In this document: in pieces, positions 56,431 through 64,000 of the stretch
Layout: the number at the start of each line of letters is the position of its first letter
Numbering within the stretch: the stretch's first letter is position 1
Assembly: GCF_020151015.1 (NCBI RefSeq)
Contig: NZ_CP083746.1
Span: 1,269,001-1,333,000 of the forward strand
DNA: 64,000 nucleotides
Direction: 5' to 3'
From: Pseudomonas sp. p1(2021b)
Lineage (GTDB): Bacteria > Pseudomonadota > Gammaproteobacteria > Pseudomonadales > Pseudomonadaceae
Notes under the pieces: generated by a model
Seen by the model: only the letters and a program-made list of their open reading frames with translations
What the model was told of the DNA's origin: nothing
The model's database searches: none
Program-made: the position numbers and the translations under genes

Positions 56431-57493
56431 TATAGTTTTTATACATCTTTTCAATGATCGAAGCGGTAGCCCTAGGGTGCTCTCGCAAGTGATTAACGCT
56501 ATTTTTAATGCCGGCTATAACGTTGAGACATTAACGAGTTGCCATTCATATGGTTTTTTGGATGGTGTGCCAGGGACTAAACGTACTATTTTTTATAAGC
56601 GATCTGAAAACAAATTCGTAACTTTGTTTTTTTATATGATTTCGCAGGTTCATTTGTTTTTCTATTGCTTTCGTTATTTAAAAGTAGATGCTATTTTTTA
56701 TGTGAATACTATGATGCCGTTTGGTGCTGCACTTGCGGCAAAAATAATGGGGAAGACGGTAGTTTATCATGTACATGAAACGTCTATTAGACCTTTACTT
56801 TTGAAGCGTTTTTTACGGTTAATTATTAAAATTACGGCTGGTAAAATATTATTTGTTTCAAATTATTTGAAGAATGCTGAGGCATTTGAGAATATTCCTC
56901 AATATGTTGTGCATAATGCATTGAGCACAACGGTGGCGCCGTGCAGAAGAAAAAATAATGAAATTTTTAACATATTGATGGTTTGTTCATTAAAAAAATA
57001 TAAAGGAGTCTTAGAGTTTTTTAGTGTTGCCGAAAAGCTTCTAGGTAATCCGATTTTGACCTTCACCTTAGTACTTAATGCGACTGCCGAAGAAATAGAG
57101 AATTTCTGCCTGACGGTACCGCCTCCAGAAAATATGAGATTGATATCTCGGCAATCTAATATGGAGCCATTTTATAATTCGGCTTCGTTGCTTTTAAATC
57201 TTTCTAGACCGGATGAGTGGATAGAAACTTTCGGGCTTACGATAATAGAAGCTATGGCCAAAGGATTACCTGTAATTGTTCCTCCGGTTGGTGGGCCTGC
57301 TGAGTTGATTTCAGATGGACAGGAGGGATATCTAATTTCATGCTATGAAGTTGAAGAAATTTGTTCAGCTATTTCCAGGCTTGCGGAGGACTCAAATCTC
57401 TATGAAAATATGTCTCGGCATGCGGTTCGACGGGCACAAGATTTTGAGTTGGCTGAGTTTAATAAGCGTATGATTGACGTTATTGATCAATAG
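56423..57493 (+). CDS. Glycosyltransferase family 4 protein
   Basis: 356 residues from a TTG start (RNIVFIHLFNDRSGSPRVLSQ). GT-B fold of the GT4 type: N-terminal FVNTMMPFGAALAAKIMGK-like region, acceptor-site VYHVHETSIRP, and C-terminal nucleotide-sugar site with PDEWIETFGLTIIEAMAKGLPVIV (the E-x7-E pattern) and PPVGGPAELI. Adds one sugar of the repeat unit; donor not predictable. Confidence 0.88.
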   Translation: MRNIVFIHLFNDRSGSPRVLSQVINAIFNAGYNVETLTSCHSYGFLDGVPGTKRTIFYKRSENKFVTLFFYMISQVHLFFYCFRYLKVDAIFYVNTMMPFGAALAAKIMGKTVVYHVHETSIRPLLLKRFLRLIIKITAGKILFVSNYLKNAEAFENIPQYVVHNALSTTVAPCRRKNNEIFNILMVCSLKKYKGVLEFFSVAEKLLGNPILTFTLVLNATAEEIENFCLTVPPPENMRLISRQSNMEPFYNSASLLLNLSRPDEWIETFGLTIIEAMAKGLPVIVPPVGGPAELISDGQEGYLISCYEVEEICSAISRLAEDSNLYENMSRHAVRRAQDFELAEFNKRMIDVIDQ

Positions 57494-57502
57494 GTTATTA
57501 TT

Positions 57503-58624
57503 TTGAATAAAAAACTTTATATACTTGGAATTCGCGGCGTACCTGCTCAACACGGCGGGTTTGAAACGTTTGCAGAAAAACTATGTTTGTTTCTTGTTGC
57601 ACGGGGGTGGGATGTAACGGTGTACTGTCAGGAGGAGGGAGCTGGGGCGAAATGGGAAAGTGTATGGAGCGGAGTCAAACGTATTCATATTCCAGTCCGT
57701 CAAAATGGTGCGTTGGGTACAGTCGTTTTTGATTTTCTTGCCACATGCGATGCACTTAAACACCAAGGCTTATTCTTGACGCTTGGTTATAACACAGCTG
57801 TATTCAATTTGATGCAAAGAGTTTGGCGGCAAGTTAATATAATTAATATGGACGGTATAGAATGGAAGCGTGGGAAGTGGGGGAGGATTGCAAAGTCTTG
57901 GTTCTGGCTGAATGAACGAATCGGCTGCTGGGGAGGAAGCCACTTAGTTGCCGATCATCCTAAAATTTTTGAGCATCTCGCTACGCGAGTTTCGAAACAG
58001 AAAATAACTATGATTCCATATGGCGGTGATGAGATAAATACCGCTAACGTGAATTTACTAGGGGTATATGGATTAGAGCCCCACAAATTTTCAGTAATTA
58101 TCGCACGTCCTGAACCAGAAAATTCATTTGTGGAGATGGTTCGGGCGTTTAGCTCCCAAAGGCGAAATCATAAACTTGTTGTGTTGGGGAATTTTAGTCC
58201 GGACGTTAACCCATACCATCAAAAGGTTATGGCTGACGCAAGTGACGAGGTGATCTTTCCGGGAGCTATTTATAATACCGCCATAGTACAAGCACTGCGC
58301 TTCTATTGCCGATTCTATCTTCATGGCCATCGCGTTGGAGGAACTAATCCTTCGTTGGTAGAAGCGTTAGGAGCTGGATGTGCCGTAATTGCCCATGATA
58401 ACCACTTTAATAGATGGGTGGCTGGGCCTGGAGCAGTATATTTCAATGACGAAAAAGATTGCGCAGTGGTTTTGGATAATTTGCTTCCTGACGAAGAAGT
58501 GTATTTTAAAATGAAAAATAGTAGCCGTGTACGATTTAATGAGCGCTTCAGGTGGGAACAGATACTCCAAGAGTATGAAGATCTTTTATTTAAGTGGTAC
58601 CCATCGGATCTTGAATTTAAATGA
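57503..58624 (+). CDS. DUF1972-type glycosyltransferase (rhamnosyltransferase-like)
   Basis: 373 residues from a TTG start. The N-terminal DUF1972 signature is clear (ILGIRGVPAQHGGFETFAE), with LGYNTAVFNL and NMDGIEWKRGKW; the C-terminal GT part contains GHRVGGTNPSLVEALGAGCAVIA. Characterised relatives (such as Cps2T of pneumococcus) are beta-1,4-rhamnosyltransferases, so rhamnose transfer is possible, but no rhamnose synthesis genes are in the window. Follows the previous gene by 9 bp. Confidence 0.85.
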   Translation: MNKKLYILGIRGVPAQHGGFETFAEKLCLFLVARGWDVTVYCQEEGAGAKWESVWSGVKRIHIPVRQNGALGTVVFDFLATCDALKHQGLFLTLGYNTAVFNLMQRVWRQVNIINMDGIEWKRGKWGRIAKSWFWLNERIGCWGGSHLVADHPKIFEHLATRVSKQKITMIPYGGDEINTANVNLLGVYGLEPHKFSVIIARPEPENSFVEMVRAFSSQRRNHKLVVLGNFSPDVNPYHQKVMADASDEVIFPGAIYNTAIVQALRFYCRFYLHGHRVGGTNPSLVEALGAGCAVIAHDNHFNRWVAGPGAVYFNDEKDCAVVLDNLLPDEEVYFKMKNSSRVRFNERFRWEQILQEYEDLLFKWYPSDLEFK

Positions 58625-58687
58625 TCTCTCCAGGTGTGTCAGGAACTATGAATTCTAGAGTATTTATTAAGGAGGTCTGAGGATTAT

Positions 58688-59668
58688 ATGTGGAAAAAAA
58701 TTAGGCCATATGCACAAGGTTGCTATCGTCTGCTCGATACGGCTAATGGTTTTTTATACGATTTTATTCGATTTTTTAAATATGGTGGTTGGCCGGGCAA
58801 ACTTTCTGATAAAGCTCAAAGAGATTATGGGTTAATAATGCGGTATCATGGGCTTGAAAAAAGCCTTAGTTATAAGGAGCGAAATCCCTCAGCAGGATGG
58901 CGTAACGCATTCGATACATTATCTTTTATTGAAGCTGCGCACCTCCACGGTGAAATTGGTCCCGTTGATGTTGCGGCGGTAAAAGTTTTGGAGAAATTTA
59001 TTTCTCTTCCAGGTAATGAAAAGGATATCCGATCAAAAAATATTAAAGAAAGATTGAAAGTAATTAATGCCGAGGTCGGCGAGGATCATGGTGCGATCGA
59101 TTACTCGCATTTGGATTTTTTACGAGGTATGCTACAGTCTCCAGAAGATTTCTTTTTCTCAAGATATTCGTTGCGGGAATTTAAGGATAAGGCTGTTTCT
59201 AAAAGCGTAATTGAGCGAGCAGTTTCCCTTGCTATGAAAACACCTTCTGTGTGTAACCGACAGGCGTGGGCAGTATATAATGCATCAGAAAAAATGGTGC
59301 GAGATGTTGTTTTGTCTCATCAAAATGGTAATAAACCATTCGGTGATAAAGTCCCTAATGTTCTAGTGGTGGCGGCGGATTTAAGGGCTTTTTTTACGGG
59401 GAGAGAGCATTACCAGCACTGGATCGACGGTGGGCTCTTTTCCATGTCTTTAATGTATGCGTTCCATTCGCTAGGATTGGCTACTTGCCCTTTGAATTGG
59501 AGTCAAACACCAGCAATGGATAAATCATTACGCAGCAAGCTTTGTATAAAAGATAGCCACACTATAATAATGGTTATAGCTGTTGGCTACCCGGACGAGC
59601 ATAATAAAGTCTGTGTTTCTGCGAGGCGCTCTTTGAGCGAAGTGGTTTTTGATTTGAAGTTAAAGTGA
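58688..59668 (+). CDS. Nitroreductase-fold protein of the polysaccharide cluster
   Basis: 326 residues; GGAGGT lies upstream of the ATG. The N-terminal ~150 residues (YGLIMRYHGLEKSLSYKERN) are a cluster-specific extension. The C-terminal part is a nitroreductase domain: FFFSRYSLREFKDKAVSKS, MKTPSVCNRQAWAVY, and GGLFSMSLMYAFHSLGLATCPLNW. Proteins of this kind are often encoded with polysaccharide pyruvyl transferases, but their reaction is unknown; an FMN-dependent redox step on a sugar or acceptor is possible. Last intact gene before the transposase graveyard. Confidence 0.85.
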   Translation: MWKKIRPYAQGCYRLLDTANGFLYDFIRFFKYGGWPGKLSDKAQRDYGLIMRYHGLEKSLSYKERNPSAGWRNAFDTLSFIEAAHLHGEIGPVDVAAVKVLEKFISLPGNEKDIRSKNIKERLKVINAEVGEDHGAIDYSHLDFLRGMLQSPEDFFFSRYSLREFKDKAVSKSVIERAVSLAMKTPSVCNRQAWAVYNASEKMVRDVVLSHQNGNKPFGDKVPNVLVVAADLRAFFTGREHYQHWIDGGLFSMSLMYAFHSLGLATCPLNWSQTPAMDKSLRSKLCIKDSHTIIMVIAVGYPDEHNKVCVSARRSLSEVVFDLKLK

Positions 59669-59707
59669 TACAAAGGGCTTATTTAAATTTTTGGCGGGCA
59701 ATATATT

Positions 59708-59880
59708 TATGTAAACTCTGTCGCAAACACTGCATAGAGCAAGCAAGTGATAGGATGACGACATAGTTTTCGCGAGCTTGTCGAAGCGTATCACAATCCG
59801 GCGGTTCTTTTTCAACCACCCACACATGTACTCGATGATGTTGCGTTGTTGGTATTTTGGGCGATCAAGCAGTCGGAGTA
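59708..59880 (-). pseudogene. 3' remnant of an IS5-like transposase
   Basis: On the minus strand this encodes LLDRPKYQQRNIIEYMCGWL then KKNRRIVIRFDKLAKT, the DDE transposase C-terminal region with the Glu of the IIEYMCGWLK helix. A frameshift near 59765 moves the continuation (VVILSLACSMQCLRQSL) to another frame. The 5' part is absent. Different from the intact IS at 49675. Confidence 0.75.
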
Positions 59881-60057
59881 AGCCGATCTAGGGTTCGCAC
59901 TTCATCGAGTTCAGCGGGATGGCGGGTTGCAACTGATCCCAGTAAGGGCGCAGTACTTCGGGGACGTTGTCGGTGAGTAGCTATTTGCGGCGTTTGCGCG
60001 GGCGATCAGAGGTGAGCATAGATGATATCGCGTATCTGCTCTGTGAGTTGCCCCTGG

Positions 60058-60929
60058 CTGAAGTACGCTTTCATCAAGAAGCACTCGACGGATTACCCGG
60101 TGCGGCGCCTTTGCCAAACCCTCAAGGTGCACCCAGCGGCTACTACGCTTGGTTGGCCAAGCCTCAATCTGCCCGAACAAAAGAAGATCACCATCTGCTT
60201 GGCTTGATCAAACATGCTTGGCTCGAAAGCGGAGGTGTGTACGGCTACCGCAAAATTCACGATGACCGTGAGCTGGGAGAGACATGCGGGCGAAATCGAG
60301 TCGGTCGCTTGATGCAGGCAGAGGGGCTGCGTTCGCAAACGGGGTATCGCCGTCGTACTGGGTTTTATGGCGGAAAACCAACAGTGGCATCGCCCAACCA
60401 TCTGGCCCGGCAGTTCAAGGTCAGTGAGCCGAATAAGGTCTGGGTGACCGATATCACCTACATCCGCACCTATGAAGGGTGGCTGTACCTGGCGGTCGTG
60501 CTGGATCTGTTCTCTCGCCAAGTCATTGGTTGGTCAATGAAACCCAGGATGAGCAGCGACCTGGCCATCGACTCCATGCTGATGGCCGTGTGGCGACGCA
60601 AGCCACAGCAGCAAGTGATGATTCACTCAGACAAGGCAGTCAGTTCAGTAGCTCAGATTGGCAAAAGCTTCCTTAAGGCCAACAATGTGATCAGCAGCAT
60701 GAGCCGACGGGGAAACTGCTACGACAATACCGTGGCCGAGAGCTTTTTCCAGCTTTTGAAGCGGGAGCGAATCCGACGAAAGACCTACGCAACGCGTGAC
60801 GAAGCCCGAAGTGATATTTTCGATTACATTGAGATGTTCTATAACCCTAAACGCTGACACAGCAGTGCTATGCAGCTGTCACCAGTAGAGTATGAGAAAC
60901 GCTATTTTCTGAGCTTGGAGAGTGTCTAG
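60058..60929 (+). pseudogene. Decayed IS3-family OrfB transposase
   Basis: Begins in one frame (LKYAFIKKHSTDYPVRRLCQ then TLKVHP) and shifts near 60120 to another (SGYYAWLAKPQSARTKEDHH). Integrase-core segments VTDITYIRTYEGWLYLAVVL and SRRGNCYDNTVAESFF are readable. Around IHSD (about 60620-60665) two compensating shifts replace the usual QGSQFSS sequence. A TGA at 60855 interrupts NPKR.HSSAMQLSPVEYE, after which the normal C-terminus continues to 60929. The 5' half of the element, including OrfA, is missing. Confidence 0.88.
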
Positions 60930-60947
60930 GAAACCAGGGGCGATTCA
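60930..60947 (+). mobile_element. Right terminal repeat of the decayed IS3-family element
   Basis: Sequence GAAACCAGGGGCGATTCA just after the OrfB stop, the complement of the TGAA.CGCCCC.GGTTTCC ends common in IS3 members of the IS51 type. The matching left end is not found, consistent with truncation. Confidence 0.6.
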
Positions 60948-61414
60948 ACGTGGATGCCACATGCTTCTTCGGTAGAAGACTACGAAACGCTGCTGCCGTG
61001 GAATTGCTCGTCTAAGATGCCATGGTAAACCTGATCCCTGTCTTGCGGTAGGTGAGGTTCATGGATTGCACTCCGATGACCTAATACCGACCAACCGCAG
61101 CGCTTGTCATTAGCTTGCCGTTGATGGGGAACGTTTGTCGGCGACATGGTTGGTCCTGGTAGCCGTCGAACAAGCCGCTGCCGCACAGGAGGTTGTAGCC
61201 GTCGTCGCTGCCGTTGAAGGGCGACGTTTCTTCCGAAAAGACGATCAGGTCAAGAAGCCGGAGCACGTTCATACCTCCGGCCTGATCTTCGGTGAATCTG
61301 GCCATGGGGTTTCTACAGGCAAAAAGAAGCCCGCGCTAGGTGAACTCAGAGACATTTACTTATAGATGTGGCACGATACGCGCCGCTGCCAATTCAATAC
61401 CTGAGGAATCGACG
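60948..61414. other. Scar region between transposase remnants and O-acetylation genes
   Basis: Apart from the endolysin remnant, this stretch shows no intact gene. The end of the region (about 61395-61410, CTGAGGAATCGACG) supplies the ribosome-binding site of the MBOAT gene. Confidence 0.5.
61000..61305 (-). pseudogene. Phage-type endolysin (lambda R-like, GH104) remnant
   Basis: From an ATG at 61305 the minus strand encodes MARFTEDQAGGMNVLRLLDL, IVFSEETSPFNGSDDGYNLL and GLFDGYQDQP, recognisably the N-terminal half of lambda R-type lysozymes (usual pattern AFLDMLAWSEGT..GYDVIVGG.LF..YSDHPR). The residue after the catalytic Glu is Glu rather than Gly (SEET for SEGT). A frameshift follows near DQP, and a TAG replaces Gln after VGRY at 61083; a few residues of the later part (VIG, YRK) remain recognisable downstream. 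It is a dead fragment of a prophage or tailocin lysis gene. Confidence 0.65.
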
Positions 61415-62896
61415 GTGCTTTTTAGTTCCTACGAGTACATACTCTTCTTCCTACCTATATCATTCTTCGTATACTTCTGGCTTAACCGGCTTAAACTAGT
61501 GACCTTGGGAAGGTGCTGGCTTGTCTTGGCGAGCCTTTTCTTTTACGCCTGGTTCAATGTCTACTACCTTCCAATTCTCCTAGCATCAATACTTATAAAC
61601 TATGGATTCGGTGTAACTCTATCGAAGGACCTGCCAAAACATCCAAAATTTACAAAGAAAACTATACTGACGGTCGGGGTGTTATTTAATATTATTCTTC
61701 TTGGGTACTACAAATATACGGACTTTCTTATTGAAAATTTCAACGCGCTTACAGGGTCGGATGTACCTTTAACACATATTCTTTTGCCTCTCGCATTAAG
61801 TTTCGTGACATTCCAAAAAATTGCCTACTTGGTAGATAGCTATAACGGCAAGACTAAAGAGTATGATCTACTCACGTTCTCTCTGTTTGCTTCGTTTTTC
61901 CCGCAACAGATTGCTGGACCAATCGTGCATCATGCCGAAATGATGCCTCAGTTTGCGTCTCGCTGGAATATGTTTAAGCGGTATAACAATATACTATTTG
62001 GCCTATACATTTTCAGCATTGGCCTATTCAAAAAGGTTATCATCGCCGATACGTTCGCCGTATGGGCTGACGAAGGATTCGCACATACCGGATCATTTGA
62101 GTTCTACCTCGCATGGATAACGAGTCTTTCGTACACTTTTCAACTGTATTTTGACTTTAGCGGCTACACTGACATGGCTATCGGATCCGCTCTTCTTTTC
62201 AACATTCGCTTGCCAATAAACTTCAATTCACCATATAAGGCATTCGACATCCAAGATTTTTGGCGTCGCTGGCATATGACTCTCAGCCGCTTTCTACGAG
62301 ATTATGTGTACATACCTTTTGGAGGTAATAGAAAAGGTGAATTCAGGACTTATCTAAACCTTTTCCTAACTTTTTTGATCGGAGGAATATGGCACGGTGC
62401 AAGCTGGATGTTCGTAGCTTGGGGTGCCCTACATGGCGCAGCCCTGGTCATCCATCGCGCGTGGTCAAAATTTGGTTTTAAGATTCCCAAGCCAATTGCC
62501 TGGTTCATTACCTTCAATTTTGTAAACATTGCATGGGTATTCTTCCGTGCTCCAGAATGGTCCGTTGCAAAATCAATTTTATCTGGTATGACTGATTTTC
62601 AAGGCGCACTCACAAATGATGTATACGCCGCCTCTACTGCTGGTCTTTCTAAGTTCGGATTCATGGCCGACTACGTGACTAGTATTCTAAGTGCTCAGTC
62701 AGCTGTTTATCTGACGCAATTGCTCGCCATCGTTGCCGCATTAGCTATCTGCTCAATGAAAAATACATCCCAAATCTATTTGGATTCTAAGCCTGTTGAG
62801 TGGAGGCACGTTACGGTCGCCGGGATTGCGGCAGGTATGGCTGTGATATCTTCTCTAACCACTACCTCCGCCGTATTTCTTTATTTTAATTTCTGA
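61415..62896 (+). CDS. AlgI-like MBOAT O-acyltransferase
   Basis: 493 residues from the GTG at 61415, preceded by GAGGA; the frame is open to 61340 but family members begin with this LFSSYEYILFFLP segment. Multi-pass MBOAT protein with the conserved region DFWRRWHMTLSRFLRDYVYI, PFGGN and the active His of IGGIWHGASWMFVAWGALHG. Partners with SGNH-type proteins to move acetyl groups across the inner membrane onto a polysaccharide, as AlgI does for alginate. The next gene, 7 bp on, encodes the expected partner. Confidence 0.92.
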   Translation: MLFSSYEYILFFLPISFFVYFWLNRLKLVTLGRCWLVLASLFFYAWFNVYYLPILLASILINYGFGVTLSKDLPKHPKFTKKTILTVGVLFNIILLGYYKYTDFLIENFNALTGSDVPLTHILLPLALSFVTFQKIAYLVDSYNGKTKEYDLLTFSLFASFFPQQIAGPIVHHAEMMPQFASRWNMFKRYNNILFGLYIFSIGLFKKVIIADTFAVWADEGFAHTGSFEFYLAWITSLSYTFQLYFDFSGYTDMAIGSALLFNIRLPINFNSPYKAFDIQDFWRRWHMTLSRFLRDYVYIPFGGNRKGEFRTYLNLFLTFLIGGIWHGASWMFVAWGALHGAALVIHRAWSKFGFKIPKPIAWFITFNFVNIAWVFFRAPEWSVAKSILSGMTDFQGALTNDVYAASTAGLSKFGFMADYVTSILSAQSAVYLTQLLAIVAALAICSMKNTSQIYLDSKPVEWRHVTVAGIAAGMAVISSLTTTSAVFLYFNF

Positions 62897-62903
62897 GGCA
62901 AAT

Positions 62904-63989
62904 ATGAAGGTAAAGTCTGTAGCCTTAGTCGCAATTGCCGCTGTAATAGCCATTATCTTGCCTGCGACAAATATTATAACTGGCGCAATAACCAACCCTT
63001 TTAGCTGGAAAAGCTTGAAGGAAAACGCTTTTGCAACCGACTACTACACCGGCCTACTAAATTCTATCAGATACAGTATTGGATATAGCACATCACCAAA
63101 ACAGGCTGTCGTTGGCTATAATGGATGGCTATTTCTTGGTGATCAATATGCAAACAGCATGAGCGTTTCACGCTCAAAACTATTTATGACTACAGGGAAG
63201 ATGGATGCGCGAAAAGCATGGCGCGAAAAATGGCGAGAGACAATATTGAAAGATTTTGGAGCAAAATTCTATGTGACAATTGCTCCAAACAAAGAGGAGG
63301 TTTACTCTGAGAATCTACCAAACTGGGCAAAGCCATATAATAAGCTACCTTATAGCTCATTCCTTAACATGCAACATGACGAATCGCTAATCCATCTACA
63401 TGACCGGATATCATCCGAAAAGAGCTCATCTCCAATTCCTCTTTATTACAAAAATGACTCTCACTGGAACGAGTCCGGAGCATGGATCGCCTATCAAGCC
63501 ATTTCAAAACACATTAAATCACACAATCCAAATCTAACCTTTCTTGCGCAAAAAGACATATCCATAAGCAATGCCCATCGGACAGGTGGCGATATATCAA
63601 AGTTTTTATTTATCGAAAATCAAGTCACAGATTTTGATCCAATAATATCAACTAAAAATAATTCTAACATAATTATTCGATCATTTGAGTCCGGTGCAAT
63701 TCTTTATTCTGGGAAAAATAAAAGAATAGACTCACCATCGTCAACTATTGTTGTTACATCCAGCGACGCAAAAAACGACATAAAAGTGCTCTGGTTGAGA
63801 GACTCTTTCGGGACTCACCTCTCCCCTCTTTTCGCATCTACATTTAAGACTGTATACCAGCGCCACTGGGGAGGGATCATAACAAATGATTTGGCATTCA
63901 GAAGCCTTATCGCCAAAACATCACCAGACATAGTAATCTTAACAATCGTTTCACGATCAGAGTTTGAGCTAACCTATTTCAATAAATAG
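62904..63989 (+). CDS. AlgX/AlgJ-like SGNH O-acetyltransferase
   Basis: 361 residues with an N-terminal membrane anchor or uncleaved signal (VALVAIAAVIAIILPATNI). The catalytic set of the AlgX/AlgJ family is visible: Asp and His in YYKNDSHWNESGAWIAYQ (DxHW) and the Ser nucleophile in VLWLRDSFGTHLSP. The GYNGWLFLGD segment is also typical. It should complete acetylation of the polysaccharide in the periplasm using acetyl delivered by the MBOAT partner. Codons are AT-rich like the rest of the cluster. The window ends 11 bases after the stop. Confidence 0.88.
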   Translation: MKVKSVALVAIAAVIAIILPATNIITGAITNPFSWKSLKENAFATDYYTGLLNSIRYSIGYSTSPKQAVVGYNGWLFLGDQYANSMSVSRSKLFMTTGKMDARKAWREKWRETILKDFGAKFYVTIAPNKEEVYSENLPNWAKPYNKLPYSSFLNMQHDESLIHLHDRISSEKSSSPIPLYYKNDSHWNESGAWIAYQAISKHIKSHNPNLTFLAQKDISISNAHRTGGDISKFLFIENQVTDFDPIISTKNNSNIIIRSFESGAILYSGKNKRIDSPSSTIVVTSSDAKNDIKVLWLRDSFGTHLSPLFASTFKTVYQRHWGGIITNDLAFRSLIAKTSPDIVILTIVSRSEFELTYFNK

Positions 63990-64000
63990 TGGCGGGAAAT

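Noticed and set aside
59911..60180. 89-codon minus-strand frame in the transposase graveyard
   Set aside because: Antisense to the decayed IS3 OrfB and without similarity to a known protein.

Overview
The window is a high-GC chromosome segment from a Pseudomonas, most likely of the P. putida group. The evidence is the gene order (polyphosphate:AMP phosphotransferase, fumC, undA, mupP-ubiG, mtnA, gyrA, serC-pheA-tyrA/aroA-cmk-rpsA-ihfB), the fused tyrA-aroA gene, and many REP repeats of the form GTAGGAGCGGGCTTG. The last ~15 kb (from about 48.6 kb) are clearly AT-richer and look like a horizontally exchanged surface-polysaccharide locus.

Region 1 (1-8.0 kb): the 3' part of a BvgS-like hybrid sensor kinase, then a four-gene alpha-clade (CS1/cable-type) chaperone-usher pilus operon: major subunit, usher, chaperone, tip protein. 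Small membrane-protein genes follow (DUF3309-like and YnfA-like). Region 2 (8.8-16.4 kb): a CsrA/Rsm-family regulator whose 3' end overlaps a convergent UPF0270 gene. Next comes the three-gene operon for the osmoprotectant N-acetylglutaminylglutamine amide (amidotransferase, synthetase, M42 peptidase), and then mnmC. Region 3 (16.6-34.3 kb): housekeeping genes: a PPK2-type phosphotransferase, a DMT exporter, fumC, a DUF2059 protein, a BolA protein, trhO, a DsbA-like protein, an ABC exporter, a GGDEF/EAL protein, undA (1-undecene-forming diiron oxidase), a YciK-like SDR, mupP, ubiG, an MTA/SAH deaminase and mtnA. Most gaps between these genes hold inverted pairs of REP elements.

Region 4 (34.5-46.7 kb): gyrA, then the aromatic amino acid/nucleotide/translation block serC, pheA, tyrA-aroA, cmk, rpsA, and then ihfB and lapA. 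Between rpsA and ihfB sits a REP-associated tyrosine transposase (RAYT) flanked by two ~220-bp palindromic REP elements of a second sequence class. Region 5 (46.9-64 kb): a beta-CASP metallo-hydrolase gene, then a polysaccharide (probably O-antigen) locus. It holds two wzz genes separated by an IS5-family element, a Wzx flippase, a pyruvyl transferase, a Wzy-like polymerase, two glycosyltransferases and a nitroreductase-fold protein. A graveyard of transposase and phage-endolysin remnants follows, then an MBOAT plus AlgX-like O-acetylation pair. The location beside ihfB matches where pseudomonads keep the O-specific antigen locus; the window ends inside it.

Points that deserve attention: the RAYT with its flanking repeats; a ~265-bp tandem duplication copying the fumC 3' end together with a REP pair; loss of the expected catalytic cysteine in MtnA; the long CsrA tail overlapping its neighbour; and the composition of the polysaccharide locus. 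No CRISPR array, rRNA or tRNA gene was recognised.
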